Assembly (NCBI RefSeq): GCF_947501165.1
Contig: NZ_CANMUU010000003.1
Coordinates: forward strand, 62,001 to 126,000
Direction: 5' to 3'
From: an uncultured Allomuricauda sp.
Lineage (GTDB): Bacteria > Bacteroidota > Bacteroidia > Flavobacteriales > Flavobacteriaceae
DNA length: 64,000 nucleotides
The position numbers and the translations under genes were made by a program. The notes beneath the pieces were generated by a model. The model was given only the letters and a program-made list of their open reading frames with translations, ran no database searches and had not been told where the DNA came from. Every line of letters begins with the position of its first letter. The stretch's first letter is position 1. Of the stretch, positions 1-8,703 are shown one piece after another.

Positions 1-625
1 CTTTCCGTGCATCAAAAACCAGATTGGATTCGGGTAATCGCCAGTTGGGTTGGGGATTTGCACTTTCGGAAATATATGCGGGATGCGGTATTGCTTTCCA
101 GGTATCGTCAGATTGAACCATCAACTGGTCATTTTGAAACAATTCGGCTATCATTCCTGCTTGACCACTGGATTTATGAGTCATCCCTTCCTTACCAAAA
201 TACCAAACCAATAGTGCCAGTGTATTGCTTCCTTTTTGAAGTTTTCCACTCAAATCCACCTCATCATAGTAGGTGTCATTAGGTGTTGGACCACGTTTTA
301 AACCACCCTCAAATAGCATCATTTCACCATTGAGGTAGAGCCAGTATTTGGAATCGACTGCAATGCGCAAAGTTGCGGGAGTTTGTTCGTTTTCAACTAC
401 AAATTGCTTTCGAAATGCAATCCATGCGTTTTTTTCGGGTAATTGATTTTTCGGAGTAATCCAACTGGCTTGCCAGCTGGTCTTTATGATTGGATGATAA
501 TCGTATTGCTTTGGTTGGATCTCTTTTTGAGGGTCTTTATGTTTATCGCAGGATTCAAGTGCCAATAATAGCATGAACAGGTAGCAAAAACTATATTGAA
601 TTCTATGTAATTTAAAAGCTTTCAT
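1..625 (-). CDS. Alpha-L-rhamnosidase-like lipoprotein (GH78 family), N-terminal part only
   Basis: Read by hand on the minus strand: an ORF starts at ATG 625 and stays open to the window edge, about 208 residues. It begins with a charged N-terminus, a hydrophobic stretch and a lipobox-like LALESC, so it should be an exported lipoprotein. The visible part has the jelly-roll carbohydrate-binding look of the N-terminal domain of bacterial rhamnosidases (ASWITPK, a WLYLNG-type strand, YYDEVDLSG, then a segment ending in NWRLPESNLVFDARK). The catalytic barrel lies outside the window, so enzyme activity is inferred. Its start codon overlaps the stop of the GH2 gene by 4 bp (ATGA), so it belongs to the same operon and is probably translationally coupled. 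A rhamnosidase fits the rhamnose catabolic genes on the other side of the locus. Confidence 0.75.
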   Translation of the reverse strand, partial: MKAFKLHRIQYSFCYLFMLLLALESCDKHKDPQKEIQPKQYDYHPIIKTSWQASWITPKNQLPEKNAWIAFRKQFVVENEQTPATLRIAVDSKYWLYLNGEMMLFEGGLKRGPTPNDTYYDEVDLSGKLQKGSNTLALLVWYFGKEGMTHKSSGQAGMIAELFQNDQLMVQSDDTWKAIPHPAYISESANPQPNWRLPESNLVFDARK

Positions 626-3600
626 TGCAATGGGATAATTTTAAATGAGTAGCTATACGGTTTTGCATCAACCTGGAAAGCCTTATGTGGACGTGCATCC
701 AAATTCCAGGTATTGTCTCCCCCCACTCCCATTTGTTTATGATCAATGTTCAAGGTAATGGTTTCTCCAAAAGTCAATTCCTCAATGCGGTTAGACTTTT
801 CAATTTGTTCTTGGGTAAAGGGCCAAGCGCTGAAACTTACCGGATAACCAACGGATTCAATGCGAAGGCCTCTTCCAGCAGTATTCCTCAATTCTGCCCA
901 ATGCACTTCTGCCTTGTTACTGCTTTCCTGTGGACGTACATAGTGGGTAAAATCATTCTTTACCGATTCTTGGTAATTCCCGAAAAAGGCTCCGGTTTTT
1001 TTATCAGAATAACTTTCCAAAGGTCCTCGCCCAAACCATTCGAGTTGGTCATATTCTGAGGGGATTTGCAATTGCCAGCCCACTCTTGGTATTTCAGGCA
1101 TATTGGCTTCGGGCTGGAATTGGTAGTACACCTGTAAGGTTCCTTCTACATCAATATGGTAGGTCTGTGTTACTATCGCGTTGGATTGGGCCAGCCTATG
1201 TTTGGTGATGACCTCAATACCATTTTCAGTACTTGAGGTGACCATGTTGAGCAGCTCTTGGCTATCAGAGGCTGTTTTCCAGATACCTTGGCGCTTTCCC
1301 ATCCCCGAAGCACCATCGTTATCTGTCGGAGGTCGCCAAAAGTTTGGTTTGGGAGCTGCACTGACCATGTTTCTCCCATTAATTGCATAAGTAATCAAAC
1401 GACCTTCTTTTTTATCAAAGGCCACTTTTATGTTGACGGTGGTTATGGTAACCGCAGATGTTGATTCAACAAGTCTTGGAGCTGCTGTCTCTGTAACCAT
1501 TTTTGAATTAGGTATATAGCCCAAGAGAAACTGCTCGCTGGCTAGGGCATAGCCTTTCTTAGCCCATGGTTGGTCTTCTTTTAAAATGAAGGAAATGGTA
1601 AGGTGGTATCGAAGCCCTTCTTTGGCTTCAAAAATGGGTAAATCTAATTGTAATGCTCCTTTTTGACATGCTTCAATATCGGGTGAATCTACAATACCGT
1701 TTTTAATGACTTGTCCATCCTCAGCGATTTCCCAAATCACATCATAGGCGTTCAAATTTGTTCTGAAATGGCGATTTTCTACTTTGAACAGACCTTTGGA
1801 AATGCTATCGGCAGTAATTTTGACCCGCTGCCATACATATTTGGCTTGCCATCCCCCAGATTTTATCTTTCCATCAGCAGAAATCAATCCCTTTTGAACA
1901 GGGTTTAAATCGGCTTGTTCCTGACCAAAGTCTTGCCCATGTTTCCATAATGGCTTTGCATCCTTACTTTCCTTAAAAACCAATTGGTCCCGCCAATCCC
2001 ATACAAAGCCCCCCACAAGTCGGGGATATTTTCTGATTGCCTTCCAATACCCTTCTAAATCTCCTGTTGAATTGCCCTGGGAATGTGCATATTCGCACCA
2101 AATTACTGGTCGATTGTCATCAGATTTTGTGGCAAGATCAATCATATCATCAGTCAATCGGTACATTCTACTTAAAAAGTCCGTGTAGATACGATCTTTT
2201 GGTTCGGGTTTCGGCCAATTATAACCATAGATGTTTTGAGCCGCCTCAGCATGTATAGGGCGAGTTGGGTCAAACTCCTTGATCCAGGCTGAAAGTGCCG
2301 CATGATTGGGTCCAAAACCAGCTTCGTTACCCAAAGACCAACTAACGATGGATGGATAGTTTTTGTCGCGCTCTACTATACGGATGCCGCGTTCCAAAAA
2401 AGCACTATGCCAAGCTGGAATATTACTAAAAAGAGAACCTTTGCCATGACTCTCAATGTTGGCCTCGTCCATTACATAAATACCGTATTCATCGCACAAT
2501 TCATACCAGTATGGTGGGTTTGGATAGTGTGAAGAGCGGCAGGCGTTCACATTCAACCGTTTCATCAGTTCTGCATCGCGACGCATGGCTTCTTTATTTT
2601 CAGCCTTGCCAGTAATGGCATCCCAATCGTGCCGATTCACTCCGTAGAGCAAAACTGGAATTCCATTCACCTTAAACTGTCCATCGCTGATATCAATCTC
2701 TCGGAAACCTATGCGAGTACTTCGGGCCTCGACCAACTTTCCTTTGGAATCTCGCAAAGAAAGAACAAGTGTATACAGATTAGGAAACTCTGCCGACCAT
2801 TTTTTGGGGTTCTTTACATCAACCTTCATCAGGTTTTCAAAGGGTCGGTTTCCAATTTGCGGGTAGTGCTCTTTCAAAATCTTTTCCACAGTTATTTTCA
2901 AAGCCTTGGATAACACAGGCTGCCTTTTTTCGTCATAGAGCTGTGCAACAACGGTCCAATCCTTGGTGTCAACATTCCCGAACTTAACAATTTCTGGACG
3001 TATCTGTAGTTCAGCATCCTCATAGTTTTCATCCAAATCCGTTCGAACCTCAAAATCATATAACTGTACTTTGGGTGCTGCTTCAAGATAGACTTCACGG
3101 GTAATTCCACTCATGCGCCAATGATCCTGATCCTCTAAATAGCTACCATCTGACCATTGCAATACCTGTAAGGCAATGAGATTTTCTTTTTGGGTGAGGA
3201 AGGGTGTAATATCAAATTCTGCTGGAAGCCGATTGTCCTCACTATAACCAACATAATTACCATTGACCCATACCCGAAGAGCTGAAGATGCTGCTCCTAT
3301 GTGTAAGGTCACTTGCATATCCTTCCATCTTTTGGGAAGGGTGATATTCTTTCGATAGCTTCCTGTTGGATTATAATCTTCTGGGATATTGGGTTGTTCT
3401 ACTCCTTTATTTTCCCAAATTTGGTGTGTTAGACGATGCCAAGGCTTGCCATAGCCATATAGCTCCCAGTTGGAGGGTACGGGCAATTCATTCCAACTAT
3501 CATCAGGATAAGTGGGTTGAAAAAAATCTTGTGGTGCTTTGGAAGGTGCCTCGGCAAAATGAAACTTCCAAGCCCCATCCAACGATAGCTTTCTTGGGGA

Positions 3601-3792
3601 AGCATCCCTATCTGCAGCAATGGCCAGTTTTTCGTCAGGATAGGATATGGACGTTGCCCTTGCTGGAAGCTTATTTATGTTGACGACCTCAGGGTTTTGC
3701 CAATGAGGTTTGGTCTGGGCGTGCAGTAGAGAGGCAAATACCAAAAAAAAGAGTTGAAAAACTGTGTTTAACCATTTGGTGCTCATCATCAT
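622..3792 (-). CDS. Exported GH2 beta-galactosidase-family glycosidase
   Basis: 1056 residues with a Sec signal peptide (hydrophobic residues about 10-25, cleavage near LLHAQ). It is of LacZ length and domain order: sugar-binding domain from about 65, Ig-like domain, TIM barrel about 370-650, then the C-terminal beta-galactosidase small-chain domain. The acid/base Glu is E490 in SWSLGNEAG and the nucleophile E567 in [20 protein letters not shown] and DEANIESHG are also conserved. Unlike LacZ and the paralogue at 20888, the loop after GVNRH reads DWDAITG rather than D/EHHP, so a His that contacts the sugar in LacZ is replaced; substrate may differ from simple beta-galactosides. It overlaps the sulfatase and GH78 genes by 4 bp each. 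The family call is firm; the linkage cleaved is inference. Confidence 0.92.
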   Translation of the reverse strand: MMMSTKWLNTVFQLFFLVFASLLHAQTKPHWQNPEVVNINKLPARATSISYPDEKLAIAADRDASPRKLSLDGAWKFHFAEAPSKAPQDFFQPTYPDDSWNELPVPSNWELYGYGKPWHRLTHQIWENKGVEQPNIPEDYNPTGSYRKNITLPKRWKDMQVTLHIGAASSALRVWVNGNYVGYSEDNRLPAEFDITPFLTQKENLIALQVLQWSDGSYLEDQDHWRMSGITREVYLEAAPKVQLYDFEVRTDLDENYEDAELQIRPEIVKFGNVDTKDWTVVAQLYDEKRQPVLSKALKITVEKILKEHYPQIGNRPFENLMKVDVKNPKKWSAEFPNLYTLVLSLRDSKGKLVEARSTRIGFREIDISDGQFKVNGIPVLLYGVNRHDWDAITGKAENKEAMRRDAELMKRLNVNACRSSHYPNPPYWYELCDEYGIYVMDEANIESHGKGSLFSNIPAWHSAFLERGIRIVERDKNYPSIVSWSLGNEAGFGPNHAALSAWIKEFDPTRPIHAEAAQNIYGYNWPKPEPKDRIYTDFLSRMYRLTDDMIDLATKSDDNRPVIWCEYAHSQGNSTGDLEGYWKAIRKYPRLVGGFVWDWRDQLVFKESKDAKPLWKHGQDFGQEQADLNPVQKGLISADGKIKSGGWQAKYVWQRVKITADSISKGLFKVENRHFRTNLNAYDVIWEIAEDGQVIKNGIVDSPDIEACQKGALQLDLPIFEAKEGLRYHLTISFILKEDQPWAKKGYALASEQFLLGYIPNSKMVTETAAPRLVESTSAVTITTVNIKVAFDKKEGRLITYAINGRNMVSAAPKPNFWRPPTDNDGASGMGKRQGIWKTASDSQELLNMVTSSTENGIEVITKHRLAQSNAIVTQTYHIDVEGTLQVYYQFQPEANMPEIPRVGWQLQIPSEYDQLEWFGRGPLESYSDKKTGAFFGNYQESVKNDFTHYVRPQESSNKAEVHWAELRNTAGRGLRIESVGYPVSFSAWPFTQEQIEKSNRIEELTFGETITLNIDHKQMGVGGDNTWNLDARPHKAFQVDAKPYSYSFKIIPLQ

Positions 3793-5207
3793 TCCGCTGC
3801 TTTTTTCAATGCTACGTGTTTCTTTCGTAGTTCCGTTTCCAATTCCTTTACCTCAGGTTTTCCAATCAAATTATTGATTTCTTTAGGGTCTTTGGACAGA
3901 TCATAGAGCTCTTCAAAAATAACATCGGTTGTATCGCGATTCATGAAGTACTTCATGTACTTTTTGTCACCACTTACCACGCCTTCAGTACTAGGAATAT
4001 AATAGGCTTCAGAAGATTCCCAAAGATGTTCGTAAAAGAATTCGTTCCGCCAATTATTATTCTTTCCGTCAATTAATTTAGATAGGTCTTTGCCCTGCAT
4101 CTGCTCCGGCACTTGTATTCCCGCATAGGAAAGTATGGTAGGCGCAATGTCAATATTGAGTACTTTTTCGTTGATTGTTTTTTGGGAATTTATTGTGTCA
4201 CGCGGATCATAAACCATCATCGGAACACGAATGGAAGGTTCGCTACCATACCATTTGCCGGCAAAACCGTATTCACCCAGATAAAAACCATTATCGCTAG
4301 TAAAAATAATAATGGTGCTTTGATCCAAGTTTAGCCTTTTGAGTTCTTTGCGTAATTTCCCCATTACTTGGTCAACACCATAAATCAAACGATAGTAATC
4401 CTTAATGGATTCTTGTTGCATCGTAGGATTGGCAAAACGGGTTTCCCATCTGTTTCGTGCCACGTTGTTTTCCGTAAATCTTTCCGGAAAATGATTCCGA
4501 AAGGCTTCAATAGATGTTTTAGGAATATTCATACTATCGGTGACATATAAATCATCATACGCCCTATCTGGATTGAAATGCCCCGGATCACTTTCCACAT
4601 GAGGTGCTTTGAAACTAACAGATAGGGAAAATGGTTTTTCATTGCCTTGTTGTAACTCTAGGAAATCGACTATTTGTTTACCAATTTTTTTAGTCAAGTG
4701 GATGGAATCCCCATTGTCATCTATTTCATTAAAAGTACCTTGCCCTGGAAATCCTTTCCAATAGTCAAAGTGTTTTTTGGGCATTTCGTTTCCAACCCCA
4801 TACTTGCCAATGAAACCAATGTGGTACCCGGCCTTCTTTAGTAACAAAGGATATGTATTTTGGAGTTGTTCTTCTGAAAAGTTTTTGGCAAAGCCCCAAA
4901 TATTATGTCTTCTGGCATATTGTCCTGTTAAAATACTGGCCCTACTAACCGCACAGATGGATGTGGTTACATAGGCATTCTTGAAATACACACCTTCAGC
5001 TGCCAGAGCATCGAGATTTGGTGTTATAATGTCTGGATTTCCCGTATAGCCAAGTGCGTCCCAACGTTGGTCATCAGTGAGAAGGAAGATGATGTTGGGG
5101 GTATTGTTTTCAGCTTGTGACCTAATATCCTTTTTGCTTCGATTGCATCCTAAGACACAAATCAAAATAGCTACACAAAGAAAAAAATGAAAATATGTTG
5201 ATTTCAT
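3789..5207 (-). CDS. Surface or periplasmic sulfatase, formylglycine-dependent S1 family
   Basis: 472 residues, starting with a lipoprotein signal (lipobox VLGC, Cys21). Sulfatase hallmarks: LLTDDQRWDALG near 42-53 for metal binding, the formylglycine signature CAVSRASILTGQ (C85, R89), HVESDPGHF and IIIFTSDNGFYLGEYG followed by GKWYG. The residue two after the modified Cys is Val rather than the more common Pro or Ala, so maturation by an anaerobic or FGE-type enzyme encoded elsewhere is presumed. It likely removes sulfate esters from the glycan so that the neighbouring GH2 and GH78 enzymes can act. Its stop overlaps the GH2 start by 4 bp. A terminator-like hairpin ends only 4 bp before its start codon, so its expression may be damped relative to susCD. 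Subfamily and position of the sulfate cannot be told from sequence alone. Confidence 0.93.
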   Translation of the reverse strand: MKSTYFHFFLCVAILICVLGCNRSKKDIRSQAENNTPNIIFLLTDDQRWDALGYTGNPDIITPNLDALAAEGVYFKNAYVTTSICAVSRASILTGQYARRHNIWGFAKNFSEEQLQNTYPLLLKKAGYHIGFIGKYGVGNEMPKKHFDYWKGFPGQGTFNEIDDNGDSIHLTKKIGKQIVDFLELQQGNEKPFSLSVSFKAPHVESDPGHFNPDRAYDDLYVTDSMNIPKTSIEAFRNHFPERFTENNVARNRWETRFANPTMQQESIKDYYRLIYGVDQVMGKLRKELKRLNLDQSTIIIFTSDNGFYLGEYGFAGKWYGSEPSIRVPMMVYDPRDTINSQKTINEKVLNIDIAPTILSYAGIQVPEQMQGKDLSKLIDGKNNNWRNEFFYEHLWESSEAYYIPSTEGVVSGDKKYMKYFMNRDTTDVIFEELYDLSKDPKEINNLIGKPEVKELETELRKKHVALKKAAE

Positions 5208-5211
5208 ATTT

Positions 5212-5245
5212 AAAAAAGCGGTACCGCATTTAAAGCCGTACCGCT
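5212..5245 (-). terminator. Hairpin plus T-run just upstream of the sulfatase start
   Basis: On the minus strand, AGCGGTAC (5238-5245) pairs perfectly with GTACCGCT (5217-5224), with a 13-nt middle that adds two more pairs after one mismatch; six T follow (5212-5217, the first of them being the last base of the stem). This is the form of an intrinsic terminator and closes the susC-susD-PKD unit, yet it sits 4 bp from the sulfatase ATG. It may act as a partial terminator or mask the translation start. Confidence 0.65.
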
Positions 5246-5288
5246 AAGAAATTAACTAAACTAACTCAAATTACTTATGAGATTCTCT

Positions 5289-5375
5289 TTATTCCCATCC
5301 AGGGGTTTGTTCAAATCCAAATTTCTGCATTTGACCCAACAGTATTCCCACTATTGTGTTCTTGTTGGTACATGC
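5289..5375 (-). pseudogene. Decayed C-terminal end of a SusD-like protein
   Basis: Translating the minus strand gives about 28 codons ending in TAA at 5289-5291 that read ACTNKNTIVGILLG then QMQKFGFEQTPGWE. They align without gaps to the last residues of the intact SusD at 7230 (AYTNIRTLLGIPLG, QVEEFGFRQNEGW). No SusD-like sequence continues upstream, where the PKD gene stop lies at 5387. The DNA of the two copies is clearly diverged, so this is an old remnant of a second susD, probably left when the present PKD lipoprotein gene replaced it or when a second susCD pair was deleted. Confidence 0.65.
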
Positions 5376-5386
5376 TTCCACATTTC

Positions 5387-7177
5387 TTAATAGTTTTCTG
5401 GCGTAACATCCGCAAAGCGGAAACCTAAATAGATGTCATCAATTTTCGCAGTGGTTGCACCTCCACTAAATTTAAAACCAATTCCCTGCCAGCCGCCATT
5501 CAGTTCAGGAGCTGCAAAAGATACTGCCTCTGTTCCGTTGGCGGGTTCGGTGCCTGGAGTAGGGTTGACAAACACCCGAACCAAATCAGGGTCGGCGGTT
5601 CCATTGGTCTCTATCTTGGCAACCAGCCATAGCGGACCATCCTCAACTGACACGTCTGTTGCGTCTATATTATTGAAAGGTCCGAAGGTCATTATACCAA
5701 GAGGGGCATCTGGGGATATGGTTTTACCGATTCCCAAAAATTGGCCATTCGGTCCACCTCCGCCAAAGTCTTCTGCATCATTATCGACTAGCATTACCAC
5801 TAACTCACCTGTGTCGTCGGTTGCGCCGTTAAACTCTGCTTGAAAAGCAAACCAGTACGTACGCCCATCATCCAGATAGGTTTCCGATAAGTCTCGTTTA
5901 TAGCGCGTTGCGCCAACACTTGCATCCAACAATAGAGAATTTCCTGTTGTTTCTACTGAGAGTGTGCTGTTTTGAATTCCTCCAGACACTACATTTACAT
6001 CGCCCCCAGATAATCTAGCCCATGGGCCTGACCATCCATCTTCGACAGCACCTTGTCCCTCAACGGAAGCATCAACGGTATAACTATCAAAGATTTCAAA
6101 AGCTACAGGTGGAAGGTCTAGATAATTTATAGGTGTCACATCTTGAAAGGTATTCCCAACGTAAATGTCATCAATTTTTACTGAGGAAGCGTTTCCGCCG
6201 GTGTACTTAAAGCCAATTCCCTGCCATCCACCACTGAGTTCAGGGGCCGAAAAGGAAACAGTCTCCGTACCATCTGTAGGCTCGGTTCCGGGAGTAGGAT
6301 TGACGAACAGTCGGACAAGGTCGGGGTCAGCGGTTCCATTGGTCTCGATTTTGGCCACCAACCATAGTGCACCATCCGCCGTAACATCGGTTGACTCTAT
6401 ATTGTTAAATGGTCCAAAGGTCATTAGACCTAAGGCACTCGGGTTAATAGTTTTACCGATTCCCAAAAATTGGCCGTCACCGCCACCTGCACCAAAACTT
6501 TCCGCATCGTTATCAACCAGCATCACCTGAACTTCACCACCATCTAGCCCCGTATTGCTAAACTCCGCTTGAAAAGCGAACCAGTACGTATTGCCATTAT
6601 CCAAATAAGGTGTTGAAAAATTGCGTTTGTAACGCGTATTGGCACCGCTTGCGTCCAATAAAAGGGCGTTTCCTGTAGATTCTACGGCAAGCGAATTATT
6701 AAGAATTCCACCAGAGACTACATTCACATCATCTCCTGTTAATTTTGTCCATGCACTTGCCCATCCGTCGGCAGCAGCACCCTGTCCTCCTAAAGTAGCA
6801 TCGGCCGTAAAGCTATCGAACGTTTCAAAAACTAACGGGGGTAGTGGCTCTACGGGTTCAACAACTGTGACTGTTCTTTCGAATTGATCCTCTCCGGAAT
6901 TATTGCCACTTGTCAAAACAACCGTATACGTACCTCCCTCTTCATATGTGTGGGTGGGGTTTTCTTCGGCAGATGTTTGCCCATCACCAAAATCCCAACT
7001 ATAACTTTCAGGATTATCCACTGATTCGTTTCGAAATGTGACAGTTAAATCAGTCACATTGAACGTAAACAAGGTATATGGCTCATCTACGCTTGAGTCA
7101 TCTTCATCGCACCCAACCAAAAAGAAAATCGCTAGGATTGAAAGAAGAATCGGCACAGAACTAAGTTTGGTCTTCAT
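5387..7177 (-). CDS. PKD-domain surface lipoprotein with two tandem repeat domains (putative glycan-binding protein)
   Basis: 596 residues. A lipobox FLVGC (Cys23) and a following Asp/Glu-rich stretch suggest export to the outer surface. Residues about 35-107 form a PKD domain (SYSWDFGDGQTS, THTYEEGGTYTV). Two homologous domains follow, about 116-349 and 359-594, each with a conserved start (FDSFTADA / FDSYTVDA), GGDVNVVSGGI-like, NTYWFAFQAEF-like, FLGIGKTI, LWLVAKIETNGTADPDLVR, NPTPGTEP and GGWQGIGFK segments, ending near KIDDIY. The fold looks like a beta-sandwich of the laminin-G/concanavalin type. It sits directly after susD, the usual place of surface glycan-binding proteins (SusE/F-like), with a 52-bp gap. 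No catalytic motif was seen. Function as a binding protein is inferred from position and architecture. Confidence 0.8.
   Translation of the reverse strand: MKTKLSSVPILLSILAIFFLVGCDEDDSSVDEPYTLFTFNVTDLTVTFRNESVDNPESYSWDFGDGQTSAEENPTHTYEEGGTYTVVLTSGNNSGEDQFERTVTVVEPVEPLPPLVFETFDSFTADATLGGQGAAADGWASAWTKLTGDDVNVVSGGILNNSLAVESTGNALLLDASGANTRYKRNFSTPYLDNGNTYWFAFQAEFSNTGLDGGEVQVMLVDNDAESFGAGGGDGQFLGIGKTINPSALGLMTFGPFNNIESTDVTADGALWLVAKIETNGTADPDLVRLFVNPTPGTEPTDGTETVSFSAPELSGGWQGIGFKYTGGNASSVKIDDIYVGNTFQDVTPINYLDLPPVAFEIFDSYTVDASVEGQGAVEDGWSGPWARLSGGDVNVVSGGIQNSTLSVETTGNSLLLDASVGATRYKRDLSETYLDDGRTYWFAFQAEFNGATDDTGELVVMLVDNDAEDFGGGGPNGQFLGIGKTISPDAPLGIMTFGPFNNIDATDVSVEDGPLWLVAKIETNGTADPDLVRVFVNPTPGTEPANGTEAVSFAAPELNGGWQGIGFKFSGGATTAKIDDIYLGFRFADVTPENY
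5396..6832 (-). repeat. Tandem duplication of about 700 bp inside the PKD lipoprotein gene
   Basis: The segments 6131-6832 and 5396-6103 encode the two homologous domains. They remain similar at DNA level, for example in the stretch around GCGGTTCCATTGGTCTC (on the plus strand) present at about 5605 and 6335. The copies are not identical, so the duplication is not recent, but protein-level conservation is high. Confidence 0.8.
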
Positions 7178-7229
7178 TTTGTAATGTTTTATATCAAGTT
7201 ATTAAGTATAGTTTGGTAAACACTGTTCA

Positions 7230-8693
7230 CTACCAGCCTTCATTTTGCCTAAAACCGAATTCCTCCACTTGTCCTAAGGGAATTCCCAGTAAAGTTCTAA
7301 TATTGGTGTAGGCTTGTGGTGGATCTGTTGCTCTAAGTCCACGCTGTTCGACCCCGTGGGCGGTCATGACTTCCACGGCCCTACCCGTACGCAACAAATC
7401 AAACCAACGATGGTTTTCAAAAGCGAGTTCCCTGCGCCGCTCATCTGCAATGGTCTGTTCTAAATCTGCAAGTTCCTCTGGACTTAGACTAGCATCCGTC
7501 AAAGCTCTAGCACGCACCTGTTCCAACAATACTACAGGATCTCCACCTCCTATTTCGTTATATACCTCGGCCAATAATAGAAGAACATCCGCATAACGGA
7601 ACATAGGAAAATTAACATCTTGAGTATTATTGCCTTGAGCCTCAAACCCAAAATTATATTTGCTCATCCATGGCTCTATAGTCATTCCATCATCATAGAA
7701 GGATATGTTATGTAAAAAACGAGCATCATCTGGGTCATATATACTTATCAAATCTTGGGTAGGTTGATTTTGTCCTGCTCGAGAACCAGCTGGACCATTT
7801 TCTCCCAAGATATCGTTACCGCTATTAAAGGGCACAAAACGAGAAACAAAGTTAGATCCCTGTCCTAGGGCAAAAGAATACTGGATTTCAAAGATAGACT
7901 CACTATTGTTTTTGTTAGCCGGGTCAAAAACGCTTGGATAGGTGGCCTGTAAAGAGTACCCGAGGTTTTGTATCTGTTCCAATAGTGGTCTAGCTTCAGC
8001 AAATTCTTGTAAGACCATATGCATTTTTGCCTTTAGCATCAATGCTGCTCCCCTATTGGCCCTTCCAGTTTCCACGGTATTCGGATTCGGGAGAAGGTCT
8101 ATTGCGGTCTGTGCGTCTCCCAAAATATTGGCATACACCTGTGCTACCGGTATTCTCTCAAGAAACTCATCGGAAAGAATTTCATCTGGAGAATCTCCAG
8201 CTGAGGTTACAAAAGGAACATCTCCAAAAAGCTGTACCAAATTAAAATAGAACCAACTTCTGAGAAACAATACTTCACCACGCCTGATGTTCCTATTTTC
8301 TTCATTAATGAATTCAACATTATCGATATTTTCTAATACAAAGTTAGCTCTGGAAATTCCCGAATATGCCGTGTTCCAATAGGAAGACAAATTTCCATTC
8401 GCAGACAGCATCAAGAAAAGATCTACGTCTTCGTTCCCTTGTCCCCCGCGGTCTCCGGGATTGAATTGAAAAGAAGAATTATCCGACCTGTTTTCCCCAA
8501 AACGCCAATGTGCTCCATCATTTAATCCCCTATTCGTATTATAAATGCCTGCCACCGCCTCATCTATTTGGGCTTCTGTTTGAAAAAAAGCTTGAGGAGT
8601 TTGAAAGGTTTCAGGGCTTTCATCCAAAAATTCGTCACAACTGACAGCGATCAAAGCGACTGTAATCATGTATAGTGATAATCTGATTTTCAT
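7230..8693 (-). CDS. SusD/RagB-family nutrient-binding outer membrane lipoprotein
   Basis: 487 residues. The lipobox is AVSC (Cys19) followed by acidic residues, as expected for a surface lipoprotein. Typical SusD features are the N-terminal DEFLDESPETFQTPQAFFQTEAQIDEAVAGIY-type start (seen about residues 20-52), LFLRSWFYFNLVQLFGDVP, a TPR-like helical core, MFRYADVLLLLAEVYNEIGG near the C-terminal third and ERRRELAFENHRWFDLLRTG. It caps the SusC transporter and binds the oligosaccharide at the cell surface. It starts 10 bp after the susC stop and is therefore cotranscribed and probably coupled. A decayed second copy of its C-terminus remains at 5289-5375. Confidence 0.95.
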   Translation of the reverse strand: MKIRLSLYMITVALIAVSCDEFLDESPETFQTPQAFFQTEAQIDEAVAGIYNTNRGLNDGAHWRFGENRSDNSSFQFNPGDRGGQGNEDVDLFLMLSANGNLSSYWNTAYSGISRANFVLENIDNVEFINEENRNIRRGEVLFLRSWFYFNLVQLFGDVPFVTSAGDSPDEILSDEFLERIPVAQVYANILGDAQTAIDLLPNPNTVETGRANRGAALMLKAKMHMVLQEFAEARPLLEQIQNLGYSLQATYPSVFDPANKNNSESIFEIQYSFALGQGSNFVSRFVPFNSGNDILGENGPAGSRAGQNQPTQDLISIYDPDDARFLHNISFYDDGMTIEPWMSKYNFGFEAQGNNTQDVNFPMFRYADVLLLLAEVYNEIGGGDPVVLLEQVRARALTDASLSPEELADLEQTIADERRRELAFENHRWFDLLRTGRAVEVMTAHGVEQRGLRATDPPQAYTNIRTLLGIPLGQVEEFGFRQNEGW

Positions 8694-8703
8694 GCTGATA
8701 TTT

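Noticed and set aside
7..282. 91-codon plus-strand frame at the left edge
   Set aside because: The minus strand there codes for a coherent GH78-type N-terminal domain with signal peptide, so this is a shadow.
5396..6832. Possible insertion sequence or recent transposed copy, suggested by the repeated DNA
   Set aside because: The repeat is in frame within one gene, lacks terminal inverted repeats and transposase, and codes for tandem protein domains.
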